64,000 bases of DNA, from positions 806,001 through 870,000 of the forward strand of contig NZ_CP112874.1 of assembly GCF_029910235.1 (NCBI RefSeq), written 5' to 3'. The stretch comes from Pseudanabaena galeata CCNP1313 (lineage in GTDB: Bacteria > Cyanobacteriota > Cyanobacteriia > Pseudanabaenales > Pseudanabaenaceae). Position 1 is the first letter of the stretch. The number at the start of each line of letters is the position of its first letter. Both the position numbers and the translations under genes were made by a program. The notes beneath the pieces are model-generated. The model searched no databases, had not been told where the DNA came from, and saw only the letters and a list, made by a program, of their open reading frames with translations. Below, piece after piece: positions 1 through 8,036 of the stretch.

Positions 1-840
1 AGGACTTGAGACTAGAGCCAAAGAGCCATCAGCTTTTACAACTACCTGATTAGCTTCAGGTATCTGACCTGTAAGTAGCTCTGCTAGCTTGGGTAACTCC
101 GTAATCTTGCCATTCCAATTCGCAGGAATAGCATTATTTGTCACTTGCAATCCTAAAACTACGTCGGGCGATCGCAGCTCAACTTGGCTATTCCCAGCCA
201 CAGAGGTTAAGGCAATATTTCCACTGGGAGCCGTCAATGTGCCTGTATTGATGATGCTGCCACCAGTGAAGGTAATGGTTTTGCCAGTATCTACGGCTAA
301 GTTGCCTTGATTGATCAGCCCCGCAGGTTGAGAGACAGCAAAACGAATCGTTTTCGGATCGCCACTGGGAAAGCTAAGGGAATTTTTGTCAACGTTAAAG
401 GTTCCATTATCAAAGCCCAAGCCTGTACCCGTAGTCGCATGAAAAGAACCACCAATATCTAAGCGGGCATTTTGTCCAAAGACAATTCCATTGGGATTCA
501 TCAGATAGAGATTTGCATTAGGGAAAGCTTGACGGCTTTCAATCGTTCCTAAAATTGCTGAGGGATTATCGCCTGTAACGCGATTGATAATGTTACGAAC
601 GTCAGCCCCATTCACCGCAGAGTTACCAGTATTAAAAATTACGCCTGTCTGCTGTACGTTAAATTCACTAAAACTATGATAGAGATTGTCACCGTTGACA
701 GTACCTGCACCTGTTGGGGCGATCGCATTGCCATTTACTTGAGTTGCTGTAGTGCCATCAACGGCAATCTGAGCTTGAGTCGCATTGGCGATACTTAAGG
801 ATGCGATCGCAGCCAAAATTAGACAAAATCTATTTTTCAT
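1..840 (-). CDS. Two-partner-secretion exoprotein (haemagglutination-activity domain), N-terminal part
   Basis: First 280 codons of a minus-strand gene that runs off the left edge. It starts at ATG 840 with a Sec-type signal peptide (MKNRF, a hydrophobic stretch, then a likely cleavage after NATQAQ). A filamentous-haemagglutinin N-terminal domain follows, with NVQQTGVIFN at residues 61-70 and the diagnostic NPNGIVFG at 115-122; this domain is recognised by an outer-membrane TpsB transporter. Downstream the residues are Asn/Gly/Thr-rich, as in a right-handed beta-helix. By family it should be a large secreted or surface protein. No TpsB partner is in the window. The C-terminal part, and so its specific role (adhesion, contact inhibition, other), cannot be seen. 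Confidence 0.88.
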   Translation of the reverse strand, partial: MKNRFCLILAAIASLSIANATQAQIAVDGTTATQVNGNAIAPTGAGTVNGDNLYHSFSEFNVQQTGVIFNTGNSAVNGADVRNIINRVTGDNPSAILGTIESRQAFPNANLYLMNPNGIVFGQNARLDIGGSFHATTGTGLGFDNGTFNVDKNSLSFPSGDPKTIRFAVSQPAGLINQGNLAVDTGKTITFTGGSIINTGTLTAPSGNIALTSVAGNSQVELRSPDVVLGLQVTNNAIPANWNGKITELPKLAELLTGQIPEANQVVVKADGSLALVSSP

Positions 841-975
841 TTAACTCATACCAGATTGAAGCTCATTTTAACTACTGTTAGAAAATTGAAGAGCGAACTA
901 TTTGCTACTCTCGAAATTGAAAATTATTGATAAATTCTTTAATCAAAAACTATTGGAGTTAACTCTATCTTTATC

Positions 976-1067
976 TATAGCGCTCCTAAATGAGTTGTAA
1001 GACTTTGAGGGTTGTAAGAGTGCGCCCCTTCGGGGCGCTCTCACAACCTATTTAGGATTGACATATA
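976..1067. repeat. Palindromic repeat, family A copy 1
   Basis: Outer arms TATAGCGCTCCTAAATG and the near-complement ending ATTTAGGATTGACATATA enclose an inner stem GGTTGTAAGAG.GCGCCCC with loop TTC. The same arms and core occur at 1287-1380 and 45855-45948. Its last four bases are shared with the next element. Confidence 0.85.
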
Positions 1068-1178
1068 GCTGTCGCCAAGTGTATCAAGACATAAAACCCC
1101 AAAGAGAGCTGCGGCGCTTCGCGTCGCAATTCTCTTTGGGGTTTTGATTTTGTTCTAACATGACTGGCGACAGCTATA
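1064..1178. repeat. Palindromic repeat, family B copy 1
   Basis: Perfect 14-bp terminal inverted repeats, TATAGCTGTCGCCA at 1064-1077 and TGGCGACAGCTATA at 1165-1178, flank a hairpin whose stem starts ACCCCAAAGAGA and whose apex is GCGCTTCGCG. Related ends occur at 20673-20770, and one half-site lies at 17486-17499. The layout resembles a MITE-like element, but no transposase is nearby. Confidence 0.85.
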
Positions 1179-1286
1179 AATAGATTATTGGAAGCAGTTT
1201 GAGAGTTAAGTTACCACAGAGTATATTAGCCGTAAAGAATTTTTTAATCAGCAATTTTTACTATTTGTTAAACAAAAGCTAAAAAA

Positions 1287-1380
1287 TATAGCGCTCCTAA
1301 ATGAGTTGTAAGATTTTGAGGGTTGTAAGAGTGCGCCCCTTCGGGGCGCACTCTTACAACCTATTTAGGATTGCTATATA
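1287..1380. repeat. Palindromic repeat, family A copy 2
   Basis: Almost identical to 976-1067, with a more perfect inner stem (GTGCGCCCC, TTC loop, GGGGCGCAC). It ends in ATTTAGGATTGCTATATA, complementary to the left arm except at a few positions. Confidence 0.85.
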
Positions 1381-1425
1381 TGTTTACTACATGTTTTTTA
1401 GCAAACAATAGCAAAAACTCTGGGT

Positions 1426-1455
1426 ACTGCTTCTGACTGCTTCTGACTGCTTCTG
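1426..1455. repeat. Tandem repeat, 3 x 10 bp
   Basis: Three exact consecutive copies of ACTGCTTCTG. It could vary in length by slippage. No coding context. Confidence 0.9.
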
Positions 1456-1464
1456 TTTTATCCT

Positions 1465-1497
1465 AAAACGCAAAGTGGCTACGCCACTTTGCGTTTT
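1465..1497. repeat. Perfect hairpin with 3-base loop
   Basis: A 15-bp stem AAAACGCAAAGTGGC closes on the loop TAC and is followed by TTTTT. It has the shape of an intrinsic terminator, but no gene ends here; the nearest genes are divergent. Confidence 0.75.
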
Positions 1498-1522
1498 TAA
1501 AACCCTTGCAGAGTTTGGGTTT

Positions 1523-1556
1523 TAATTCACAGAAGTGTTGTTACACTTTTGTGAAT
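1523..1556. repeat. AATTCAC inverted repeat, copy 1
   Basis: AATTCACAGAAGTGT and ACACTTTTGTGAATT form an imperfect inverted repeat. A near copy is at 63216-63249, and a half-site is at 17472-17486. Confidence 0.7.
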
Positions 1557-1642
1557 TGGTATTTTATAAGAGTAGGTACTATAAAATACAAGGATGATCA
1601 AACCTTGGTCGTCACTTATTTTTTAGAATTTAACATTTAAAC

Positions 1643-2725
1643 ATGGGTAGTACATTCGGGCAGTTGTTTCGCGTCACAACATTTGGGGAATCTCACGGCG
1701 GGGGCGTGGGCGCGATCGTCGATGGATGTCCACCACAACTTGAGCTTAGTGAAGCTGATATTCAAATTGACCTCGATCGCCGTAAACCAGGGCAAAGCAA
1801 AATCGTTACGCCTCGCCGTGAAGACGATCTCGCTCAGATTTTATCAGGCGTATTTGAAGGTAAAACCCTTGGCACACCGATCATGATTTTGGTGCAGAAC
1901 AAAGATGCTCGTAGTCAAGACTATTCGGAAATGGCTGAAAAATTCCGCCCTTCCCATGCTGATGCCACCTATCAAGCAAAATATGGTATTCGCAATTGGC
2001 AAGGCGGTGGTAGATCTTCGGCGCGGGAAACAATCGGACGGGTTGCCGCAGGGGCGATCGCCAAAAAAATCCTCAAACAAGCCGCAGGTGTAGAAATTAT
2101 CGCCTATGTCAGACAGGTTAAGGACATGATTGCGCCTGATATTGATCCAAATACAGTAACGATGGAACAGGTGGAAAGCAATATTTTGCGCTGTCCTGAT
2201 CCAGTCATGGCGGAAAAAATGATTGACTTCATCGACAAAATCCGTCGTGATGGCAATTCTGTCGGCGGTATTGTCGAATGTGTGGCGCGAAATGTACCTG
2301 TAGGTTTGGGTGATCCTGTGTTTGACAAATTGGAAGCGGATCTTGCCAAAGCGGTGATGTCTTTACCAGCCAGTAAGGGATTTGAGATTGGTTCAGGATT
2401 TGATGGTGTTCACTTAACTGGGCGTGAGCATAACGATGAGTTCTATATGGATGGCGATCGCCTTCGCACACGTACTAATAATTCTGGCGGTATTCAAGGC
2501 GGTATTTCCAACGGCGAAAATATCATTCTGCGGGTTGCTTTCAAGCCGACAGCGACAATTTTGCTAGAACAGAAAACTGTATCAGTTGCAGGTGAAGATA
2601 CTACACTCACGGGTCGAGGTCGTCATGATCCCTGTGTATTGCCTCGCGCCGTGCCAATGGTGGAGGCGATGGTGGCTCTAGTATTGTGCGATCGCTATCT
2701 CACTCAAAAAACTGTTTCTCTTTAA
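1643..2725 (+). CDS. aroC: Chorismate synthase
   Basis: 360 residues, the normal size for the family. It catalyses the last shikimate-pathway step, anti-elimination of phosphate from EPSP to give chorismate, using reduced FMN as cofactor. The sequence shows the family signatures [14 protein letters not shown] near the N-terminus, RRKPGQSKI around residue 48, [20 protein letters not shown] around 122 and the C-terminal [17 protein letters not shown] block. ATG 1643 gives the canonical N-terminus [19 protein letters not shown]. Monocistronic as far as can be seen. The shikimate kinase gene of the same pathway is at the other end of the window (59.5 kb), so the pathway genes are scattered. Confidence 0.98.
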   Translation: MGSTFGQLFRVTTFGESHGGGVGAIVDGCPPQLELSEADIQIDLDRRKPGQSKIVTPRREDDLAQILSGVFEGKTLGTPIMILVQNKDARSQDYSEMAEKFRPSHADATYQAKYGIRNWQGGGRSSARETIGRVAAGAIAKKILKQAAGVEIIAYVRQVKDMIAPDIDPNTVTMEQVESNILRCPDPVMAEKMIDFIDKIRRDGNSVGGIVECVARNVPVGLGDPVFDKLEADLAKAVMSLPASKGFEIGSGFDGVHLTGREHNDEFYMDGDRLRTRTNNSGGIQGGISNGENIILRVAFKPTATILLEQKTVSVAGEDTTLTGRGRHDPCVLPRAVPMVEAMVALVLCDRYLTQKTVSL

Positions 2726-2896
2726 AATTTCTAATTGCATCACGAATTGCGATCGTATATTTCTTGTAAATTGCGATCGCTTGGTGTATCTAGAGCGATC
2801 ATTATTTTTTGCCAATTAAAATGCTTCTCTTTATGTTTTTTATGTTTTTTAGGTAGAAATTAGGGAACTCCAAGGAAAAAATGAGCCATATAAAAC

Positions 2897-2938
2897 CCAA
2901 AAACATTATGGCGGGCGTAGCCCGCAATAATGTTTTTG
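2897..2938. terminator. Hairpin between convergent aroC and PIN toxin gene
   Basis: The stem AAAAACATTATGGCGGG/CCCGCAATAATGTTTTT (one weak position) closes on CGTAG. It lies between two genes that converge and is preceded by AAAACCC, a flank shared with many hairpins here. Probable bidirectional terminator. Confidence 0.65.
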
Positions 2939-2963
2939 AGTTCAGCTATTTTGTGTAAGCCCC

Positions 2964-3383
2964 TTAATTGGTAGAGAAGCTTTGTAGAAAAAGATTTGGG
3001 GTAATGATATTTATATTTTGGAAGGGATGTAAAACTAATAAATCTTGATCGCCAGTAATGATGTAATTAGCTTTCCCATTAACAGCAAGTTCTAGAAATT
3101 TATCGTCTTTGATATCTCGACAAGCTTGAACAGTTTCTTTGATTTCTACTATTTCTGCATCAGCAAAAAACTTAGAGACAAACTGAATACGCTCTTCCGC
3201 AGAGAAATAACGCTCAAATCTTCTGCGACTAAGCACTTCATTTAATTCAAGAATTATCGCAGTAGAAGACAAAATTACTCCTTGGGATTTAGCTAGATCG
3301 AAAACTTTTCTGGGTGTAGAATTTGGAAACATCAAAGCGCTGATGGTCACATTGGTATCAAAAACCAAACGATTATTTTGCAT
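2964..3383 (-). CDS. PIN-domain putative toxin (VapC-like, COG1569-type)
   Basis: 139 residues from ATG 3383; an in-frame TTG six bases upstream is less likely. PIN domains are Mg-dependent ribonucleases with clustered acidic residues. Visible here are D9 in LVFDTNV, E46/E49 in LELNEVL, D93-D94 in CRDIKDDKFLELA and D112/D114 in TGDQDLL, so the active site looks complete. The reading frame overlaps the upstream small gene by 11 bases (ATGCAAAATAA), the usual antitoxin-toxin coupling. Target RNA unknown. An orphan PIN nuclease without toxicity is the alternative. Confidence 0.85.
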   Translation of the reverse strand: MQNNRLVFDTNVTISALMFPNSTPRKVFDLAKSQGVILSSTAIILELNEVLSRRRFERYFSAEERIQFVSKFFADAEIVEIKETVQACRDIKDDKFLELAVNGKANYIITGDQDLLVLHPFQNINIITPNLFLQSFSTN

Positions 3384-3594
3384 CAGCAAGAATTGATTCT
3401 AGAATTTCGGGAGTTAGACCACGCTCTTGAGCTTTATAACCTATATCGTCCATAATTTGAGACAAAGATCGATTATCAAGTTCCTGCTTTAGTAAAATAC
3501 TAAACAATAGTTCTAACTTTTCTCGTCTAGTAGAATTAATCTCCTGATATGCTTTAGCAATATCTGAGTTTACTTTGATTGTGATTGTTCCCAT
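3373..3594 (-). CDS. Small antitoxin-like protein of the PIN pair
   Basis: 73 residues, ATG 3594, with GGAAATAAATC upstream as a weak ribosome-binding region. The N-terminus (TITIKVNSDIAKAYQEI) looks like a short beta-strand followed by a helix, as in ribbon-helix-helix antitoxins. The C-terminal helix (RGLTPEILESILADAK) could be the toxin-neutralising tail. The next gene starts inside its last codons, so the two are almost certainly co-translated. Antitoxin function is inferred from size, position and fold impression only. Autoregulation of the promoter at about 3633-3661 would be expected. Confidence 0.75.
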   Translation of the reverse strand: MGTITIKVNSDIAKAYQEINSTRREKLELLFSILLKQELDNRSLSQIMDDIGYKAQERGLTPEILESILADAK

Positions 3595-3632
3595 GATTTA
3601 TTTCCTACTCAAAAAGGCTCAAATCGCAAGCA

Positions 3633-3661
3633 TATTATAGCAGTCTGAACAATAGTGTCTT
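3633..3661 (-). promoter_or_regulatory. Possible sigma-70 promoter of the toxin-antitoxin pair
   Basis: On the minus strand TATAAT (3633-3638) lies 16 bases from AAGACA, a partial match to TTGACA. The start codon of the antitoxin is about 40 bases downstream. Sequence match only. Confidence 0.4.
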
Positions 3662-3683
3662 GTAATGTTAGTTGCGAATTACT

Positions 3684-6221
3684 CTAGCTTTGTGTAATTA
3701 ATGCGGCAAGTTTGGCGATCGCAATGGCATACCATTTTTGCATTCTCAGTAACTCTCCTTCAAGTGGTAATGTCGGTGGAAAATCGCAGATGTAGCCAAG
3801 TTCGCGCAAAGCCGAAACGATCGCACTAGGAGAAATCCACCATTGCTGTGAGATATCTAACAAATTTAATTTTTCTATATTCTCCAAATCAAGAGATTGA
3901 ACTTGGACACGAAATTGCTCAATAGAAGGAATGGACGGAATATGAGAACCAAGATAGATATAGTCAGGTTTGGCTGTGGCGATTAACCATTGTAAATGGG
4001 TGAAGGATGGCGGTAAAGTCCATAACACAACTGCGTGATAATCCCGATCGCGTATGGGGCGATCGCAATCGACATCACCTTGAAACTTATCAGCAGGGCG
4101 ATCGCATCCATATAGCAATAATGGACGAGGCAAAGGTCGTGGAGCTTCGCTGAGTTTTTGCCATTGGGGAATCTTGGTAATTACGGGCGCAGATTTATAC
4201 TGCAATTGCAAATGCTTAGGCGAATTTTGAGAACTTTCCATAGCCGTACCTGTTGCCTCGCGAATACCAACTACTTCTAATTCTACTGAAGTTGTATCTT
4301 GCCATTGATTAGCACGTAACTTGTAAGCAATATCCACATAATCAGGCACTGGACAATATTCTCCCCAACGCCATGCGATCGCTTTGATCTTGCCATTGCC
4401 TGTATCTAGGTCTAGAGAAAGATGTTTGACTTTATCTCTACCGCGAGTTTGTTGAGAAAGTACGCGCACATTTTGACTATAAAATACAGGATCGGGATTG
4501 CCGAGTCCACAAGGTTGCAAGCGATCGCAGGTTTGCAACATCGTCATCGAGATCTCGCTGAGATCCGCTAATACATCGACATTGATCAGCGGGATGATGT
4601 GACTAGGGAGAAGATTTTCGCGATCGGCAAATTCTCTCAATCCATTTCGCAGCTTTTCCATATTCTCCGCAGGCAGCGTAAAACCTCCCGCCGCCTTATG
4701 TCCGCCGCCTTTATTACGTATATTGGCGATATATTCTAAGGAATGGAAGACATGGAATTCGGGAATACCACGAACCGAAAAACGAACCGTTGCACCATGA
4801 TGTTTAGATTCTAAATTTTCCTCATGAGCATCTTCATAACTACCAATAAAGACGGGTGCGCCGTAGCGTTCGACTAGGCGGGAGGCAACAATGCCGATGA
4901 CACCGTGATGCCAACCCTCACCCCCAGCCCCTCTCCCAGTAGGGGAGAGGGGAGCAAGATTTGAAGATTCATCGCCTAAAGGTGAGGAATCTTCAAGTGA
5001 AGAGAGGGGTGCAGAACTTTTGGATGATGATTTTTTGCGCTTAGTAGAAGTCTTACTCCCCTCTCCCCCCTTGGGAGAGGGGCTGGGGGTGAGGGCTTCT
5101 TTCACCTCACGATCAACAATTACCAAAACTCGCTCTTGGGTAATATCAAAACCCTCTGATTTGAGCTTTGACATATAGGTGATCGCTTCTTGTTCGATCT
5201 CTTTGCAAAGATCTTGGCGCTGGCGATTAGTTGCCTCGCATTCTTGTGCTAAAGCGATCGCCTCACCCATTTCTTCGCAGGTTAATAAATCGATAATTAC
5301 TTGGGGATTGCCAATCCGCCCGATCGCATTAATGCGAGGACCCAGACCAAATCCGATCGCTTCAGGTTTTAGCCCTGTTTGTTTATCTTTGGCAATTCCT
5401 GTCTCGTTAATCAGCGCAATAATGCCAATTACTTTAGATTGAGATAGCAATCGCAAGCCTTTTTTGACAAGGCGGCGATTAATACCTGTGAGGGAGGCAA
5501 GATCGGCGATCGTACCAAGGGTAAATAATTCTAATAAAGGATTTTCTAATTCGGCGCGTTTGCCGAAGCGATCGCTTAATTCCAATGCCAACACATAGGC
5601 AACACCAACACCAGCGATTGCTGCATAGGGAGAATTTGGATCAACCTGATATTTTGGATTGAGGATTGCAGTTGCTGGTGGAATTTTGGTGGGGTCTTCG
5701 GGGACTTCGTGATGATCTGTGACAATTACAGAAATATTTAAGGATTCGGCAAGAGCGATCGCCTCATAGGCGGCAATGCCATTGTCCACTGTGATGATTA
5801 ATTTCACCTCGCGATCGCAACAATCCTGCACAATCCGCGCATTAATTCCATAGCCCTCCGTCATCCGACTCGGAATTTCATATTCCACATTGCCGCCTAA
5901 TAATCGCAAGGTGCGAATTAATAGAGCCGTGCTAGTCATGCCGTCAACATCATAGTCACCGCAGATCGTAATGCGATCGCCATTTTTAATGGCTAGTTCA
6001 ATACGATCAATACTCGCGATTAAATCAGGAAATTCTTGTTTGGGATCAGGCAGATCTTCCAGTTCGGGATCGAGAAAAACCTTTGCAGCTTCAGGCGTAT
6101 CAATACCGCGATTTAGCAAAACCTGAGCAATTATGGGCGAAAGTCCCGTAGAATTAGCGATCGCTGCTGACAAATCTGGCTGTGGAGAGAAAATCTGCCA
6201 TCGCTGTTGAGGTAAAAGCAT
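3684..6221 (-). CDS. recJ: Single-stranded-DNA exonuclease RecJ with an in-frame insertion
   Basis: 845 residues. RecJ degrades 5'-ended single-stranded DNA in recombination and mismatch/excision repair. The DHH phosphoesterase domain shows GDYDVDG at residues 88-94, VDNGIAA around 145 and TDHH at 168-171. The DHHA1 domain begins at GWHHGVIGIVASR, with GGGHKAAGGFTL further on. A long cyanobacterial C-terminal extension follows the OB-like region. Residues about 376-436 (SPSPKGGEG...TGRGAGGEG, rich in Ser and Lys) come from an inverted-repeat insertion exactly between VIVDRE and GWHHG, and the frame is kept. All core motifs are intact, so the enzyme may still work with a floppy loop. Head-to-head with sasA; the starts are 59 bases apart. 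Confidence 0.93.
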   Translation of the reverse strand: MLLPQQRWQIFSPQPDLSAAIANSTGLSPIIAQVLLNRGIDTPEAAKVFLDPELEDLPDPKQEFPDLIASIDRIELAIKNGDRITICGDYDVDGMTSTALLIRTLRLLGGNVEYEIPSRMTEGYGINARIVQDCCDREVKLIITVDNGIAAYEAIALAESLNISVIVTDHHEVPEDPTKIPPATAILNPKYQVDPNSPYAAIAGVGVAYVLALELSDRFGKRAELENPLLELFTLGTIADLASLTGINRRLVKKGLRLLSQSKVIGIIALINETGIAKDKQTGLKPEAIGFGLGPRINAIGRIGNPQVIIDLLTCEEMGEAIALAQECEATNRQRQDLCKEIEQEAITYMSKLKSEGFDITQERVLVIVDREVKEALTPSPSPKGGEGSKTSTKRKKSSSKSSAPLSSLEDSSPLGDESSNLAPLSPTGRGAGGEGWHHGVIGIVASRLVERYGAPVFIGSYEDAHEENLESKHHGATVRFSVRGIPEFHVFHSLEYIANIRNKGGGHKAAGGFTLPAENMEKLRNGLREFADRENLLPSHIIPLINVDVLADLSEISMTMLQTCDRLQPCGLGNPDPVFYSQNVRVLSQQTRGRDKVKHLSLDLDTGNGKIKAIAWRWGEYCPVPDYVDIAYKLRANQWQDTTSVELEVVGIREATGTAMESSQNSPKHLQLQYKSAPVITKIPQWQKLSEAPRPLPRPLLLYGCDRPADKFQGDVDCDRPIRDRDYHAVVLWTLPPSFTHLQWLIATAKPDYIYLGSHIPSIPSIEQFRVQVQSLDLENIEKLNLLDISQQWWISPSAIVSALRELGYICDFPPTLPLEGELLRMQKWYAIAIAKLAALITQS
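4915..5095. repeat. Inverted-repeat element inserted in recJ
   Basis: Perfect 23-bp inverted repeats occupy 4915-4937 and 5073-5095 (CCCTCACCCCCAGCCCC plus TCTCCC, and its complement), with a further GGGAGAGGGG pairing just inside each. The 181-bp unit is read through in frame within recJ and encodes the low-complexity loop. Its base composition (C/G runs) differs from the surrounding gene. Confidence 0.9.
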
Positions 6222-6280
6222 GAGAACAATAATATAATTATTAAGAATGTCTTAAAAATCCGTTGCGAGTCCGAAAACCA

Positions 6281-7393
6281 ATGAGGACTATTCCAACATT
6301 ACCTGAATCAACACTACAACTTTTACTATTTATTGACGATCGCCCTAAGGCAAAGGATTTAGTCAAGGAAGTAGAGGAATTTTTGCAGCGAGAAAGTGCT
6401 TGCCGTTCCGAACTGCAAATAATCAATGTTGCTAGTCAACCACAACTTGCCGAACTTTTTAAAGTCGTCATGTCTCCAGCCTTGCTCAAATTATCACCTT
6501 TACCACGTCAAACGATTGCGGGGAAAAACATACTCAAGCAACTAGATAACTCTTGGGATACTTGGAAACAACAAGTATTAGACCAAACAACGAACCATCC
6601 GCCCGAACTTGCTCAAAATATTGACTATATGAACGAAGTTGCACATCTAGCCGATGATGTGTTTCGGTTGTCACAGGAAAAAGCTGAAATTGAGGAGCAA
6701 ATTCGTTTCAAAGATCGAGTGCTGGGAATGTTAGCCCATGATTTGCGAAATCCTTTAACTGCGATCTTGCTAGCGATCGACACTATCGAAAAGAGCGGCG
6801 ACAAAATCGATCCCCAAATGGTTTCTCGCTTGCTCAAACATGCTCGTAATAAAGCGCGTGATGCTGACAGTATGATCACGGACATTCTCGAAGCAGGACG
6901 AGGAGCTAATGCCCAATTTCGTACTCAGCGCCAAAAAATCCAACTCGATCAGCTTTGTCATAGTGTTGTCAGCGATTTTTATTTTCACAAATGCCTAGAG
7001 GGGAAAATGCAAAAATTAGTCAAAGACATTCCCACGGATCTACCGCCTGTATACATCGATCAAGAAAAAATTCGTCAAGTTTTAATCAACCTTTTGGGGA
7101 ATGCCACAAAATACACGCCTGAAGGCGGCAAAATCGAGCTAACCGTCATGCATCGCACTGCTCAAAAAATCGAAGTTAGCATTACTGATAACGGACCGGG
7201 AATTCCTGCGGAAATGCGCGATCGCGTATTTGAGGAGCGCTATCGTCTAGAGCGTGATGATGAAGCTGACGGCTATGGGATTGGTTTATCCCTATGTCGC
7301 CGCATTATTACCGCCCATTATGGTCGGATCTGGGTTGATGACGCGATCGGCAAAAAAGGCAGTTGTTTTCGATTTACGTTGCCTGTGTATTAG
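6281..7393 (+). CDS. sasA: Circadian-clock-associated histidine kinase SasA
   Basis: About 370 residues from ATG 6281; a TTG at 6263 would add six residues. The N-terminal ~100 residues form the KaiB-like (thioredoxin-fold) sensor that docks on KaiC: LQLLLFIDDRP, then QIINVASQPQLAELFKVVMSPALLKL. The kinase core follows: H-box MLAHDLRNPLTA with phospho-acceptor H153, N-box NLLGNATKYTPEGG, G1 ITDNGPGIP and G2 YGIGLSLC. In the known pathway SasA passes phosphate to RpaA to drive circadian output. No kai gene or rpaA is in the window. Divergent from recJ. The gene ends at a strong hairpin. Confidence 0.93.
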   Translation: MRTIPTLPESTLQLLLFIDDRPKAKDLVKEVEEFLQRESACRSELQIINVASQPQLAELFKVVMSPALLKLSPLPRQTIAGKNILKQLDNSWDTWKQQVLDQTTNHPPELAQNIDYMNEVAHLADDVFRLSQEKAEIEEQIRFKDRVLGMLAHDLRNPLTAILLAIDTIEKSGDKIDPQMVSRLLKHARNKARDADSMITDILEAGRGANAQFRTQRQKIQLDQLCHSVVSDFYFHKCLEGKMQKLVKDIPTDLPPVYIDQEKIRQVLINLLGNATKYTPEGGKIELTVMHRTAQKIEVSITDNGPGIPAEMRDRVFEERYRLERDDEADGYGIGLSLCRRIITAHYGRIWVDDAIGKKGSCFRFTLPVY

Positions 7394-7397
7394 ACTC

Positions 7398-7434
7398 CAA
7401 AGGAAATCTGACGCGAAGCGTCAGATTTCCTTTG
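7398..7434. terminator. Bidirectional hairpin at the ends of sasA and the broken nuclease gene
   Basis: A 17-bp perfect stem (CAAAGGAAATCTGACGC) closes on GAA, giving the core GCGAAGC. It starts 4 bases after the sasA stop. The stop and last codons of the converging minus-strand gene lie inside its right arm. Confidence 0.8.
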
Positions 7435-7994
7435 AAAAATAGAGATCTCTATAAGTTTCTAATTGCATTTCACATTGATGAAAAATGTAATTTACGGCTG
7501 CCGCCAACTTATCGATTTCTTGAATGCTATAAAAAGTGCTGTTCTTTGTGAAAATATTCTGATCTAACTTGCCAAGTTGCCAGCGATCACCATTGGAAGT
7601 AATCCCAAAAACAATTACATCCAATTCAGCATTTAAACGCTGAGCAGCAATCATCTCCGCAATACATTGTCCCCAAGCCGCCTCAAAATTATCTTGCTTT
7701 GCCTCAACTAGCATGAGGTAAGGGCGATCAAATACAACTAAGAGACTGGTGACTCCATAATAAAAACTTACTACGATACTGTTTCCAAATTTCCTTGAGA
7801 ACTGGATAGATTAAATTCTCACAGATTGCAAATTCGGAATTATCGACCACGCCTTCTCGCATCATTAGCAAGAGATCTTCTCGAAAGTAATCAGAAATCT
7901 CAAATGGCAAAGTTTCCACAAAATCAGCTTCAGTATAGGTAATCTGAAACTCCTTGACCACTGCACCAATTGTCTTGTAACTGCCAAAAGCCAT
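7421..7994 (-). pseudogene. Broken PD-(D/E)XK-like nuclease-family gene (deletion plus frameshift)
   Basis: Two minus-strand frames join here. The first (7994 to 7728, ATG with AAGAGG upstream) begins MAFGSYKTIGAVVKEFQITY and reads through NSEFAICENLIYPVLKEIW to LLWSHQSL before an early stop. The second frame, open from about 7755, reads VVFDRPYLMLVEAKQDNFEAAWGQCIAEMIAA and continues to 7421. Together they resemble a cyanobacterial conserved family with a VEAK motif of restriction-endonuclease-like proteins. The middle piece, expected between the SHQ motif and VVFD and carrying the first catalytic Asp, is missing. I infer an internal deletion that shifted the frame. The alternative is two real small proteins. 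Confidence 0.6.
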
Positions 7995-8036
7995 TTTTCT
8001 TGCCTCTTAGATTTTGATGTATTCGTGACCTCTCGC

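Larger units (their letters stand above)
841..1642. other. Gene-free stretch filled with palindromic repeats
   Basis: About 800 bases between the start of the exoprotein gene and aroC. It holds two copies of one palindromic family, one copy of a second family with 14-bp terminal inverted repeats, a three-unit tandem repeat, a simple hairpin and an AATTCAC-type inverted repeat, all listed separately. The remaining AT-rich parts (841-975 and 1557-1642) presumably carry the promoters of the two divergent genes. A possible minus-10-like TATAAAAT is seen around 1580. No coding frame with family features was found. Confidence 0.7.

Noticed and set aside
976-1380. CRISPR-like or tandem array in the 1 kb gap
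   Set aside because: The repeats are palindromic, belong to different families, are not evenly spaced, have no spacer structure, and no cas gene is present.
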